From JAFMKE01 sp037624485 (GTDB lineage: Bacteria > Bacteroidota > Bacteroidia > Chitinophagales > UBA8649): DNA of 64,000 nucleotides. Under the pieces are notes generated by a model that saw only the letters and a program-made list of their open reading frames with translations, had not been told where the DNA came from and did no database searches. The position numbers and the translations under genes are program-made. Where the stretch lies: NCBI GenBank assembly GCA_037624485.1, contig JASJJC010000001.1:1-64000 (forward strand), given 5' to 3'. Position 1 is the first letter of the stretch. Every line of letters starts with the position of its first letter. Positions 25,200 through 34,214 of the stretch are shown one piece after another.

Positions 25200-27896
25200 C
25201 TAAAAATCAAATTCTAAAGTATCTCCAGGTTTAAATTTATCGTTTTGCTTCTCATTTGAATTTTCTGCTTGAATATCTTTGACCACTTTCTTCTCTTTCT
25301 GAGTAGGTGCAGGCTCATTCGTATTCGTCTCTATGTCCTTTTCTTCAAGCTTTTGAATAACTTCCTCTTTCCTAATTTCAAGGAGTTTTATTTTCCCGTT
25401 AATGGGATGGGAACTTAATTTATTCCCATGCGATTTCCAGCCTTTCACATCTATAAAGTTGTGTAATTCTAGTTGTTCTTCTATTTTTTCTTTACTCTTT
25501 CCTTTCAGCACATTAAATTTTACTATAACTTCTTCCGCTGAAGAGACCACGGACACACTTGACCGTTTATGCTCGGTAATAAAGTGAAATTTTTGTCCTT
25601 CCGTTTTGGTCTCAATTTGAAAACGTTTGGCATAGTAATCTTTTGCATCTCCATCAAAATAAATACATGATACGATCTGATTTTCATTGTATTTTACGAT
25701 GTTTATAATACTCGACATATCATACCTATTGGCCAATTCGAAATTGCTTAGCTCATAGTCCCCGGACTTGTATATCGCTAAAATTTGATTACCTGTGTTG
25801 AAATTACCTAAATAATCTCCACGCTCATCTTTATTTAAACGACCAACAGTTTTGTCAATCCAAATATCAACGCCCCCCAAGGTCGACTCTCCAAGTGATA
25901 GTTGTTCTACTTTACGAATAGGGTACTTTGTAATTACATTTCCAGCTGAATTTCTTCCTTTGATAGCCAACTCGCCAAAATCATAGTCGAACTGTTTTTG
26001 TCGTGCCTTAGCATTTGAGCTTAGCTGAATACTGACGACTTCTTCTTCACTGTTAGGGTGAGCAGCAAAGTACACCACTTTAGCCTTATCCGATTTAGTC
26101 AACTGATACTCTTTATCCCGAGTTATTGATTTTACAGCAAATCTTTTTACATAATTTTTATCATCAGTAAGGCTTGCATAAATCATGTGATAGATTGTTC
26201 GCTCATCTCCTTTTTTCCAGATGGCAATATGGAGGATATTTTTGCCCACAAATTTTTTGTCCTCAATCTTGGAGACCATCATAGCACCATCCTTACGAAA
26301 AATAATAATGTCGTCTATGTCGCTACAATCGCAAACAAATTCATCTTTTTTCAATCCAGAACCAATAAATCCTTCAGCTTTATTCACGTATAGCTTGGTA
26401 TTGTTGGCTGCAACACTGCTTATCTCGATGCTTTCAAAGTTACGAATCTCTGTTTTTCGTTCTTGCCCCTTGCCATATTTCTTCAGTAAATCCTCGAAGT
26501 AGGCAATAGCGTATGCTGTTAAATGGGCAAGATGATGGGCAACTTTTTCCAACTCTTTTTCTAAGTTTTTGATGTATTCATCTGCTTTAAAAGAATCAAA
26601 TTTGGAAATACGTTTAATTTTAATTTCTGTGAGTTTAACAATGTCCTCATCCACAAGATCTCTGATTAAACTAATCGCACCTTTATTTTTGTTCGGCTTA
26701 GAAGGCGTTGAAATATGCTTGAATAAACCTGTATAGATGTTTTCTATGACCTCTTCCCATGTTTCCGCTTCTTCTATATCCCGGTAAATTCGATTTTCAA
26801 TGAAAATCTTTTCTAAGGACGACATGTGCCATTTTTCATTGAGCTCAGCTTGCTTAATTTCAAGTTCACGTTTAAGTAAGGCCTTTGTATTCTGGGTAGA
26901 GGTTTGAAGAATATCTTCTACAGAAAGGAAATGCGGCTTATCATCCACAATCACGCATGCATTTGGTGAAATACTTTGCTCACAATTTGTAAATGCATAA
27001 AGTGCATCGATGGTGACATCGGGAGATACTCCAGGAGATAATTCAATTTCAATTTCCACCTCTTTTGCAGTATTATCTACAATTTTTTTAATCTTGATTT
27101 TACCCTTGTCACCTGCTTTGATTATAGAGTCAATCAATGAGGATGTGGTGGTGGCAAAAGGGATTTCAGTTATTTTTAGCGTTTTTTTGTCTGCCACTTC
27201 TATCTTGGCTCGAACTTTCACTTTACTTCCCCGTTTCCCCCCATTGTAGTCACTAACATCTACATATCCACCAGTGTCAAAGTCAGGATAAACCTTGACT
27301 TTCTTATCATTGAGAATCTTGATAGAGGCTTGAATTAGCTCTATAAAATTGTGCGGTAAAATTTTGGTTGATAAACCTACTGCAATTCCTTCAACTCCTT
27401 GAGAAAGTAATAAAGGAAATTTAGCGGGGAGGGCAATTGGCTCATTTTTTCTTCCATCATAAGACAGTTGCCAATTTGTGGTTTCTTTATTGAAAAGAAC
27501 ATCCAGGGCAAACTTCGTCAACCTTGCTTCTATATATCTTGCAGCTGCGGCTCGATCTCCTGTGCGAACATCGCCCCAATTTCCTTGACAATCGATTAAT
27601 AGATTTTTTTGGCCAAGCTTTACCAAAGCATCACCAATAGCAGCGTCACCATGAGGATGATATTGCATGGTTTGCCCAATAATATTGGCTACTTTATGAA
27701 ATCGACCATCATCCATTTCCTTCATAGCATGCAGTATTCTCCTTTGAACGGGTTTCATGCCATCGTTAATCAAAGGCACAGCGCGCTCAAGGATAACATA
27801 ACTTGCATAGTCCAAGAACCAATCTTGGTACATTCCATCTACCTTAATTACTTGATTGGATTGAGGTGAGTTTTCGTTTTCTTTATTTTCGTTCAT
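25200..27896 (-). CDS. parC: DNA topoisomerase IV subunit A
   Basis: An 898-residue type IIA topoisomerase A subunit. The N-terminal winged-helix/tower region includes LERAVPLINDGMKPVQRRIL, the QTMQYHPHGDAAIGDA motif, and the catalytic tyrosine at residue 121 in AAARYIE. The C-terminal domain lacks an evident GyrA box (QRRGGKG), favouring ParC over GyrA. A charged Lys/Glu/Asn-rich tail ends the protein. With ParE it decatenates daughter chromosomes. parE is not adjacent; bcp lies upstream after a 147-base gap. Confidence 0.9.
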   Translation of the reverse strand: MNENKENENSPQSNQVIKVDGMYQDWFLDYASYVILERAVPLINDGMKPVQRRILHAMKEMDDGRFHKVANIIGQTMQYHPHGDAAIGDALVKLGQKNLLIDCQGNWGDVRTGDRAAAARYIEARLTKFALDVLFNKETTNWQLSYDGRKNEPIALPAKFPLLLSQGVEGIAVGLSTKILPHNFIELIQASIKILNDKKVKVYPDFDTGGYVDVSDYNGGKRGSKVKVRAKIEVADKKTLKITEIPFATTTSSLIDSIIKAGDKGKIKIKKIVDNTAKEVEIEIELSPGVSPDVTIDALYAFTNCEQSISPNACVIVDDKPHFLSVEDILQTSTQNTKALLKRELEIKQAELNEKWHMSSLEKIFIENRIYRDIEEAETWEEVIENIYTGLFKHISTPSKPNKNKGAISLIRDLVDEDIVKLTEIKIKRISKFDSFKADEYIKNLEKELEKVAHHLAHLTAYAIAYFEDLLKKYGKGQERKTEIRNFESIEISSVAANNTKLYVNKAEGFIGSGLKKDEFVCDCSDIDDIIIFRKDGAMMVSKIEDKKFVGKNILHIAIWKKGDERTIYHMIYASLTDDKNYVKRFAVKSITRDKEYQLTKSDKAKVVYFAAHPNSEEEVVSIQLSSNAKARQKQFDYDFGELAIKGRNSAGNVITKYPIRKVEQLSLGESTLGGVDIWIDKTVGRLNKDERGDYLGNFNTGNQILAIYKSGDYELSNFELANRYDMSSIINIVKYNENQIVSCIYFDGDAKDYYAKRFQIETKTEGQKFHFITEHKRSSVSVVSSAEEVIVKFNVLKGKSKEKIEEQLELHNFIDVKGWKSHGNKLSSHPINGKIKLLEIRKEEVIQKLEEKDIETNTNEPAPTQKEKKVVKDIQAENSNEKQNDKFKPGDTLEFDF

Positions 27897-28043
27897 TTAA
27901 GCTTCCTTGTGCTTGTTTCAGTTTAACTGCAGTAAAAGCAATAAACTTTATTTACAAAGATAAATGCTTTTGTGCATCGTAAAAGTGATTCTATCCACAT
28001 ACTTAATAGAATAACTCGGGAAATTGAAGCAAGAACTAAACAA

Positions 28044-28505
28044 TTATCCTTCTAATAAATCCTTAATTTGTTGTGTAGCCGTTTTAGTTTTCACTTTTGA
28101 AATTACTTCGATAATTATATTTTGTTCATCAATGATGAAAGTTGTGCGATGGGTTCCGTCATATTCTCGTCCCATAAATTTCTTCGGCCCCCAGACTCCA
28201 TAAGCATGATGAACGGATAAATCCGTATCAGCAATTAAAGGGAAAGGTAAATTATACTTATTGATAAATTTCGTGTGTGACTTTTCATCCTGGCTACTTA
28301 CCCCAATAACCGCATATCCTAGGTCTTGCAGCTCTGCATAGTTATCTCTAAAATCACAGGCGTTTGCTGTACATCCTGGCGTGTCATCTTTCGGGTAGAA
28401 ATAAAGAATTATTTTCTTCCCTTCAAATTGATTTAAACGAATAGACGATCCATTTTGATCTATCGATTCGAAGCTCGGCGCTTGATCTCCTTTTACTAAT
28501 TTCAT
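28044..28505 (-). CDS. bcp: Thioredoxin-dependent thiol peroxidase (BCP-type peroxiredoxin)
   Basis: A 153-residue peroxiredoxin that reduces hydrogen peroxide and organic hydroperoxides using thioredoxin. The peroxidatic Cys45 and nearby resolving Cys50 in DTPGCTANACDFRD match the E. coli BCP arrangement and numbering. FYPKDDTPG precedes them. There is no signal peptide, so it is cytoplasmic. It is divergent from the Nif3-like gene, with 56 bases between the starts. Confidence 0.95.
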   Translation of the reverse strand: MKLVKGDQAPSFESIDQNGSSIRLNQFEGKKIILYFYPKDDTPGCTANACDFRDNYAELQDLGYAVIGVSSQDEKSHTKFINKYNLPFPLIADTDLSVHHAYGVWGPKKFMGREYDGTHRTTFIIDEQNIIIEVISKVKTKTATQQIKDLLEG

Positions 28506-28561
28506 ATAATATGTTTTAATGTTCTATAATTTCTTTATAAAATCTGAGTAAATTTACAATT

Positions 28562-29659
28562 ATGATTTTACAAGAGGTAATTAATTATTTAGAAGAGCTA
28601 GCCCCTCCTTCATATCAGGAATCTTATGATAATGCGGGTCTAATTATTGGTGATGCCAGTTGTGAATTTACTAAAGCAATTATCTGCTTAGATTCAACTG
28701 AGGAAGTTGTTGAAGAAGCTATAGCGAAGGGGGCTAATATAATTATTGCCCATCATCCTATTGTTTTTAGTGGATTGAAAAAGTTAAACGGATCCAATTA
28801 TGTAGAAAGAACGGTGATTAAAGCGATTAAACATGATATCGCTATTTATGCCATTCATACCAACTTGGATAATGTCGTTGATGGGGTTAATAAGAAAATA
28901 GCGGATAAGTTGGGATTGGAACAGTTAGAAATTCTTTCACCAAAGAAGGATCTGCTAAATAAGCTTATAGCTTTTGTACCATTAAAGGATAAATCTAAAG
29001 TCCTAAATGCTATGTTTAATGCAGGTGCTGGACAAATAGGCAACTATAGTGAATCAAGCTTCTCAAGCGTTGGAGAAGGAACCTTTAAGGGAAACGAAGA
29101 GAGTAAACCTGTTATCGGAACCAGCAACAAATTGGAGAGGGTACAGGAGGAGAAAATTGAAGTTCTAGTGGAAAACCATCGTTTAACAATAGTAATACAA
29201 GCATTGCTGACTGCACATCCATATGAGGAAGTAGCTTACGATGTAATTGCCTTAAAAAATACGAACCATCAAATTGGCTCGGGAATGTTTGGTGTTTTGC
29301 CTAATCCTGTTAGTCCTCATGAATTCTTTAGAATCTTACAAGAAAAATTTGTTGTGCCCGTAGTAAGACATACACCCATAGTTGGCGATAAAATTCAAGG
29401 TGTTGCGCTTTGTGGAGGGGCAGGAAGTTTCTTGCTTCCTGCAGCAGTAAGGAAGAATGCAGATGTTTTTGTGACAGGAGATTTTAAGTACCACGAATTT
29501 TTTGATGCTGATAATCAGTTGATTATAGCTGACATTGGACACTATGAGAGTGAACAATATACTTCAGAGTTTTTAATAGAGAAATTGACCAAAAAATTTC
29601 GTAATTTTGCATTCCTTTTGACGGAAAAAAACACAAATCCAGTAAACTATTTTATATAA
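28562..29659 (+). CDS. Nif3-like dinuclear metal centre protein
   Basis: A 365-residue member of the NIF3/DUF34 family (GTP cyclohydrolase I type 2-like fold), in the long form with a PII/CutA-like insert at about residues 130-235. Metal-ligand motifs are AHHPIVF in the N-terminal half, HTNLD, and GDFKYHEFFDA and DIGHYESEQ in the C-terminal half. The biochemical role is not settled in the literature. A near-consensus TAAATTTA lies 5 bases before the ATG. The zinc-ribbon protein gene follows 6 bases later, a pairing conserved in this phylum. Confidence 0.92.
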   Translation: MILQEVINYLEELAPPSYQESYDNAGLIIGDASCEFTKAIICLDSTEEVVEEAIAKGANIIIAHHPIVFSGLKKLNGSNYVERTVIKAIKHDIAIYAIHTNLDNVVDGVNKKIADKLGLEQLEILSPKKDLLNKLIAFVPLKDKSKVLNAMFNAGAGQIGNYSESSFSSVGEGTFKGNEESKPVIGTSNKLERVQEEKIEVLVENHRLTIVIQALLTAHPYEEVAYDVIALKNTNHQIGSGMFGVLPNPVSPHEFFRILQEKFVVPVVRHTPIVGDKIQGVALCGGAGSFLLPAAVRKNADVFVTGDFKYHEFFDADNQLIIADIGHYESEQYTSEFLIEKLTKKFRNFAFLLTEKNTNPVNYFI

Positions 29660-29665
29660 GTAACG

Positions 29666-30409
29666 ATGGCAAAAAAAGAACTTACAGCAGCAGAAAAAAT
29701 GCTTGCCTTGAATAATCTTCAAAAGATTGATACTAAGATTGATAAAATTCAAACCCTAAAGGGGGAACTTCCTATGGAAGTAGAGGACCTAGAGGATACT
29801 TTGGTTGGTCTAAATACTCGAATCGTTAAAATTGAAGAGGAAATCAAAGAAGTAGAGGAAGAATTGAATGGAAGAGAAATTTCAATCAAAAAATCTAACG
29901 AGCTAATCAGCAAGTATGAGAAGCAAATGGATAATGTGAAAAATAGTCGTGAATTTGACGCGCTTACTAAAGAAGTAGGGATGCAGAAGTTGGAAATTCA
30001 GCTGGCTGAGAAGAAGATTAGACAGGCAAAGGAAAATCTTGAAACTAAGAAAGCTTACTTTGATGAAAGTAAATCTAAAGTTGAAGGTATTGACGATCAA
30101 CTTAAAGAAAAGCAAGAAGAATTAGAACGTATTACAAAAGAAACGGATGCGGAAGAAAAGTCATTAGTGACTAAATCTGAAAAAGCACGTGGAAAAGTTG
30201 AACAGGCATTGTTGAAAGCTTACGATCGAATCCGTAAAGCATATAAAGATGGTTTGGCCGTTGTAAGTGTTGAGAGAGATTCATGTGGTGGCTGTCATGC
30301 AACTATTCCCCCTCAAGTTCAAATTGATATTGATGATCAAAAGAAATTAACTATCTGTGAGCATTGTGGTAGGATTTTAGTTCCAGATTACGATGCAGTT
30401 AAAGCCTAA
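29666..30409 (+). CDS. Coiled-coil protein with C4-type zinc ribbon
   Basis: A 247-residue protein with a long coiled coil (about residues 10-190, rich in Glu and Lys) and a C-terminal C4 zinc ribbon: CGGC, then CEHC 25 residues later. It belongs to the zf-RING_7/CdsZ-like group. It is co-transcribed with the Nif3-like gene and followed by a terminator. A nucleic-acid-binding role is commonly suggested for this family; nothing here settles it. Confidence 0.9.
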   Translation: MAKKELTAAEKMLALNNLQKIDTKIDKIQTLKGELPMEVEDLEDTLVGLNTRIVKIEEEIKEVEEELNGREISIKKSNELISKYEKQMDNVKNSREFDALTKEVGMQKLEIQLAEKKIRQAKENLETKKAYFDESKSKVEGIDDQLKEKQEELERITKETDAEEKSLVTKSEKARGKVEQALLKAYDRIRKAYKDGLAVVSVERDSCGGCHATIPPQVQIDIDDQKKLTICEHCGRILVPDYDAVKA

Positions 30410-30432
30410 CTAACCGAAAAGAATTTTAATTT

Positions 30433-30458
30433 GCCTCCGATTTATCGGGGGCATTTTT
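30433..30458 (+). terminator. Rho-independent terminator after the zinc-ribbon gene
   Basis: The stem GCCTCCGA/TCGGGGGC (8 bp with one G-T pair) closes on a TTTA loop and is followed by ATTTTT. It starts 24 bases after the stop codon at 30409. Confidence 0.8.
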
Positions 30459-30507
30459 ATGAATAGGCATATATTTTAATCGATTTAATTCAAATATATA
30501 AAATTGG

Positions 30508-31185
30508 TTAAGCCTTTTCTTCGTCGCTAAAACTAAATCCTAATCGTTTACTCGTCTTATGGGTAATCGTTCCTTTTTGCTGGATTCTTTCGCCTACCGT
30601 CAATTCCTTTACTTCTTGATATTTAGGAACCCATAAGTCGAAATCAATCGAAAAAACCATTGCTTGTTCAATAATAAGGGCCAAGAAATCTTTGTTGATA
30701 ACCAAATTGTCAAAATCCTTGTATAAAAAGCCCAATTGATCTTCACCTTCCACAAAAAAATGACCTTCCCGATTAATGAAAATTCTAGCCACTAAATAAC
30801 CTGAATCAGCATATCTAGAATATTTAAACGAATCTGCTAAGAAGTTATATATTTCAATCATTCCGCAATACTTTCTGCTTTCATCTTCTAATACATATGT
30901 CGATTGATGAATGAAAAAATCATCTGGAAAATTAAAAACATTGGTATGCATGTTAAAAATAAGGGAGTCACCAGCAAAAGTTAATTCCGCTTCAAATTTT
31001 CCATTTTCTTTATACTCTATGTCAAACAAGTCATCTTTACAGGTTTCGTTTAATTTTGAGGAATGACTTTCTATAACTTCTTTTAGCTCCTCAAATACGG
31101 ACAAGGTCTTTTGAAAAACACTTTGCTTTAGATTGCCTTTACTCTTAAGATAAAGCCCGATTTGTTCTAAGTTGCTATTTTTCAT
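30508..31185 (-). CDS. Conserved hypothetical protein
   Basis: A 225-residue soluble protein without a signal peptide or transmembrane segments. The N-terminus is helical, and the middle looks beta-rich with many aromatic residues (NVFNFPDDFFIHQSTYVLED). I do not recognise a family. It lies 44 bases downstream of proS on the same strand and may be read from the proS transcript. Confidence 0.7.
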   Translation of the reverse strand: MKNSNLEQIGLYLKSKGNLKQSVFQKTLSVFEELKEVIESHSSKLNETCKDDLFDIEYKENGKFEAELTFAGDSLIFNMHTNVFNFPDDFFIHQSTYVLEDESRKYCGMIEIYNFLADSFKYSRYADSGYLVARIFINREGHFFVEGEDQLGFLYKDFDNLVINKDFLALIIEQAMVFSIDFDLWVPKYQEVKELTVGERIQQKGTITHKTSKRLGFSFSDEEKA

Positions 31186-31229
31186 GGTTATCTATTTTGT
31201 ACAAATACCGCTTATCAAGCATATTGAGT

Positions 31230-32711
31230 CTAGTAAGCTCTAGCAAAAAGCACTTTGTACTTGGCCTTATTTCCAGAGTAAATACACAATCCGTTAGGCA
31301 GGTTATTTTCTAATGGAATACAGCGAATTGTTGCGCCAGTCTCTTCTTTAATTTTTTCTTCGGTTTCGGAAGTTCCATCCCAGTCAGCCTCTATAAAACC
31401 TCCTTTGCTATCTAAAACTGATTTAAACTCCTCATAACTACTTACCTGATGAGTGTTATCTGATCGAAATTCTTGAGCCTTTTTTAATAAATTGCTTTCA
31501 ATATTGTCTAAAAGATTTTGAATTACACCAACAATGTCATCGCTGCTTAAGGTTTCTTTTAATTTAGTATCTCTTCGTGCAATTTCTACCGTTCCATTTT
31601 CTAAATCTCGTGGTCCAATGACTATTCTAGTTGGATATCCTTTCAGTTCGTATTCTGCAAATTTGAATCCAGGTCGTTTGGTTTCATCTGCATCAATTTG
31701 AACACGAATTCCCGCTTTACGCAAGTCATCTGCCATTTGATTGGCTTTTGCCATTAACTTTTCATTAATCTCAGGCTTATTCTTTAAAAAGAATGGAATT
31801 ATCACCGCGTGAAAAGGAGCCAGCTTTGGAGGAAGAATCAAGCCCTCATCATCACTATGCGTCATTATGAGTGCACCCATTAATCGAGTAGATACTCCCC
31901 AAGATGTTGCCCAGACAAATTCATCTTTTCCTTCCTTATCTGTATATTTTACATCAAAAGCTTTCGCAAAGTTTTGTCCCAAAAAATGACTAGTTCCAGC
32001 TTGCAATGCTTTTCCATCCTGCATCAATGCTTCAATACAATAAGTCTCAAGAGCTCCTGCAAAACGCTCATTGGCACTCTTCAAGCCTTTAATAACAGGC
32101 ATTGCCATTACTTCCTCAGCAAAATCAGCATAAACATGGAGCATTTTCTCAGCTTCTTCAATAGCCTCTTGCTTCAATGCGTGAGCAGTATGCCCCTCTT
32201 GCCAAAGAAATTCCGAGGTTCTCAAAAATAAACGCGTTCTTAACTCCCACCGCACCACATTGGCCCATTGATTAATAAGAAGTGGAAGGTCCCTGTATGA
32301 TTGAATCCAATTTCTGTATGAATTCCAAATAATTGTTTCTGATGTCGGACGAACTATTAACTCTTCTTCTAATTTAGCCTCAGGATCAACGATTACTCCT
32401 GGACCATTTGGGTTCGTTTTTAAACGGTAATGAGTAACCACAGCGCATTCTTTAGCAAAGCCTTCAACATGTTCTGCTTCTTTACTTAGGTAACTTTTTG
32501 GAATAAACAAGGGGAAATATGCGTTAACATGACCTGTTTCTTTAAACCTTCTATCAAGGTCCTCTTTCATCAACTCCCATATAGCAAAACCATAAGGTTT
32601 TATTACCATGCAGCCCCTAACGTCACTATGCTCAGCTAAACTTGCTTTTAAAACAAGTTCATTGTACCATTGTGAGTAATCATCCTCTCGTTTTGTTAAA
32701 CCTTTGCCCAT
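31230..32711 (-). CDS. proS: Prolyl-tRNA synthetase, short archaeal/eukaryal-type
   Basis: A 493-residue class II synthetase that charges tRNA(Pro). It lacks the bacterial-type editing insertion and begins with the archaeal/eukaryal-type segment EDDYSQWYNELVLKA. Class II motif 2 is visible in WELRTRLFLRTSEFLWQEGH, and motif 3 in GALIMTHSDDEGLILPP. An anticodon-binding domain and a C-terminal domain ending LFARAY follow. This compact type is normal for Bacteroidota. It is divergent from the repeat-rich protein gene. Confidence 0.95.
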   Translation of the reverse strand: MGKGLTKREDDYSQWYNELVLKASLAEHSDVRGCMVIKPYGFAIWELMKEDLDRRFKETGHVNAYFPLFIPKSYLSKEAEHVEGFAKECAVVTHYRLKTNPNGPGVIVDPEAKLEEELIVRPTSETIIWNSYRNWIQSYRDLPLLINQWANVVRWELRTRLFLRTSEFLWQEGHTAHALKQEAIEEAEKMLHVYADFAEEVMAMPVIKGLKSANERFAGALETYCIEALMQDGKALQAGTSHFLGQNFAKAFDVKYTDKEGKDEFVWATSWGVSTRLMGALIMTHSDDEGLILPPKLAPFHAVIIPFFLKNKPEINEKLMAKANQMADDLRKAGIRVQIDADETKRPGFKFAEYELKGYPTRIVIGPRDLENGTVEIARRDTKLKETLSSDDIVGVIQNLLDNIESNLLKKAQEFRSDNTHQVSSYEEFKSVLDSKGGFIEADWDGTSETEEKIKEETGATIRCIPLENNLPNGLCIYSGNKAKYKVLFARAY

Positions 32712-32807
32712 AGGAATTTATTTGGTATGCGTTTTGTTATGTTTACAATGACAAAAGTAAAGAAATTAAAATTTTTGCCGTCTTTAAGTACTATAAAAAT
32801 ATATGCT

Positions 32808-34205
32808 ATGAATAATTTGCTTAAAATTCTATTTGTTTTTTCCCTTAGCTGTCTTGTTTATTCAGCTTCAAATGCTCAGTTTGATGATGTTTATTATGAT
32901 TCTTCTGCGGATAATTGGAACTCTAATGAAACTAATTATGACTTGCCGGATGAACCTTCATACAGTGAGTCATACTATGATGAGGAGGGCGATACTTATG
33001 TAACTAATAATTATTACAACGACAATTATGATGAGGATTATGAGTACTCCAAAAAACTACGTCGATATTACCAACCTTCTGTTGGTTTAAATTATTATAA
33101 TTATTGGTACACAGATTTTTATAGCTATAATAACTGGTATAATCCATATCTAACCTACGGCAATAATTGGGGCTGGAACAATTGGGGCTGGAACAGACCC
33201 GTAGTTAGTGTTAATGTATATTATGGAAGTTTTGGATGGAATCCATGGGGGTACAACAATTGGGGGTACAACAATTGGTATGGATATAACAACTGGGGTT
33301 GGAACCAATGGGGTGCATACAACTACAATCCTTGGGGGTGGAATGGTTCATATGCTTGGAACAATAATTCCTATAGTCCTTGGGGAAGACCAAATTATGG
33401 GGTAAATAATCCTTGGTGTGGAAGTTCTGGCTACTATGGAAATGGTTGGAGAAATGAAACGGCTTATTATGGCCCAAGAAGCACATCAAATAATTCAAGT
33501 GGAAGTACTACCATAAAGCAACCAAGTTTAATGGGTAAAACTTCAAATGGCAACACCGGAAGTAACACCACAATAAAATCACCAAATGATGGCAAGGTAT
33601 ATGCCCCTTCTTCGAATACTACGATTAAAATACCCGCTGCAACATTGAGTGGGAACGCTTCGAATAACCCGGTAAAAACACCGAACAATACTACGATCAA
33701 AATACCATCAAATAGTGGTGAGTTAAACATGCCTTCTAATCCAACGGCCAAGTCGCCAAGCAGTGGCAATAACGTGCAGTACAACACTCCAAATTCTGGA
33801 AATGTTAAATCTCCAAGTAATGGCAATAATGTGCAGTATAAGCCGTCTAACGGGAAGGTGAATACTCCTTCAAATTCAGTAAAACCCTCTTCTCCACAAT
33901 ACGACTATTATAACAACTCAAAAAATAAGGTAAAAACACCAAGTCATAATAATGCGGTTAAACCGAAGGTTAACACCCCCAAGTCTCCTTCAAATAGTCC
34001 GGTTAATAAACCAAACAATACCTATAAAAAACCTACGAATAATAATATCAGGAATAACAACTTCAAGGCACCAAGTAATAATTCATATAAGACTCCGAGT
34101 AATGGGCCAAGCAATAATTCATTTAAATCTCCAAGTGGAGGAAATAATAAATCACCTTCTAATCCAGCTCAAAAGGGTGGTGGTAATTCATTTAAAAAGA
34201 ACTAG
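32808..34205 (+). CDS. Secreted Asn/Trp/Tyr-rich then Ser/Pro/Asn-rich repeat protein
   Basis: A 465-residue protein from the ATG at 32808, which gives a signal peptide ending SASNAQ; the frame is open upstream to 32727. Residues about 25-95 are acidic and Tyr-rich. Residues about 100-220 are built from short WGW/WGYNN-type units rich in Asn, Trp, Gly and Tyr. The C-terminal half is a basic, unstructured-looking tail of TTIKxP, PSNxGN and KxPSNN units. There is no catalytic motif. It may be a surface or matrix protein. It precedes the FadL-like porin gene by 9 bases and is probably co-transcribed with it. Confidence 0.75.
   Translation: MNNLLKILFVFSLSCLVYSASNAQFDDVYYDSSADNWNSNETNYDLPDEPSYSESYYDEEGDTYVTNNYYNDNYDEDYEYSKKLRRYYQPSVGLNYYNYWYTDFYSYNNWYNPYLTYGNNWGWNNWGWNRPVVSVNVYYGSFGWNPWGYNNWGYNNWYGYNNWGWNQWGAYNYNPWGWNGSYAWNNNSYSPWGRPNYGVNNPWCGSSGYYGNGWRNETAYYGPRSTSNNSSGSTTIKQPSLMGKTSNGNTGSNTTIKSPNDGKVYAPSSNTTIKIPAATLSGNASNNPVKTPNNTTIKIPSNSGELNMPSNPTAKSPSSGNNVQYNTPNSGNVKSPSNGNNVQYKPSNGKVNTPSNSVKPSSPQYDYYNNSKNKVKTPSHNNAVKPKVNTPKSPSNSPVNKPNNTYKKPTNNNIRNNNFKAPSNNSYKTPSNGPSNNSFKSPSGGNNKSPSNPAQKGGGNSFKKN
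33165..33194 (+). repeat. Perfect tandem 15-mer, two copies
   Basis: AATTGGGGCTGGAAC occurs twice without a spacer inside the Trp-rich region of the gene at 32808. Each copy encodes one five-residue Asn/Trp/Gly unit, consistent with growth by replication slippage. Confidence 0.85.
33246..33275 (+). repeat. Second perfect tandem 15-mer, two copies
   Basis: TGGGGGTACAACAAT occurs twice in tandem and encodes WGYNN twice. It is in frame with, and a diverged relative of, the tandem repeat at 33165-33194. Confidence 0.85.
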
Positions 34206-34214
34206 TTTAATAGT

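Noticed and set aside
33208..33405. Plus-strand Gly/Met/Thr-rich frame inside the repeat protein
   Set aside because: It is an alternative reading of the same 15-mer repeats; the other frame has a signal peptide and continues for 465 residues.
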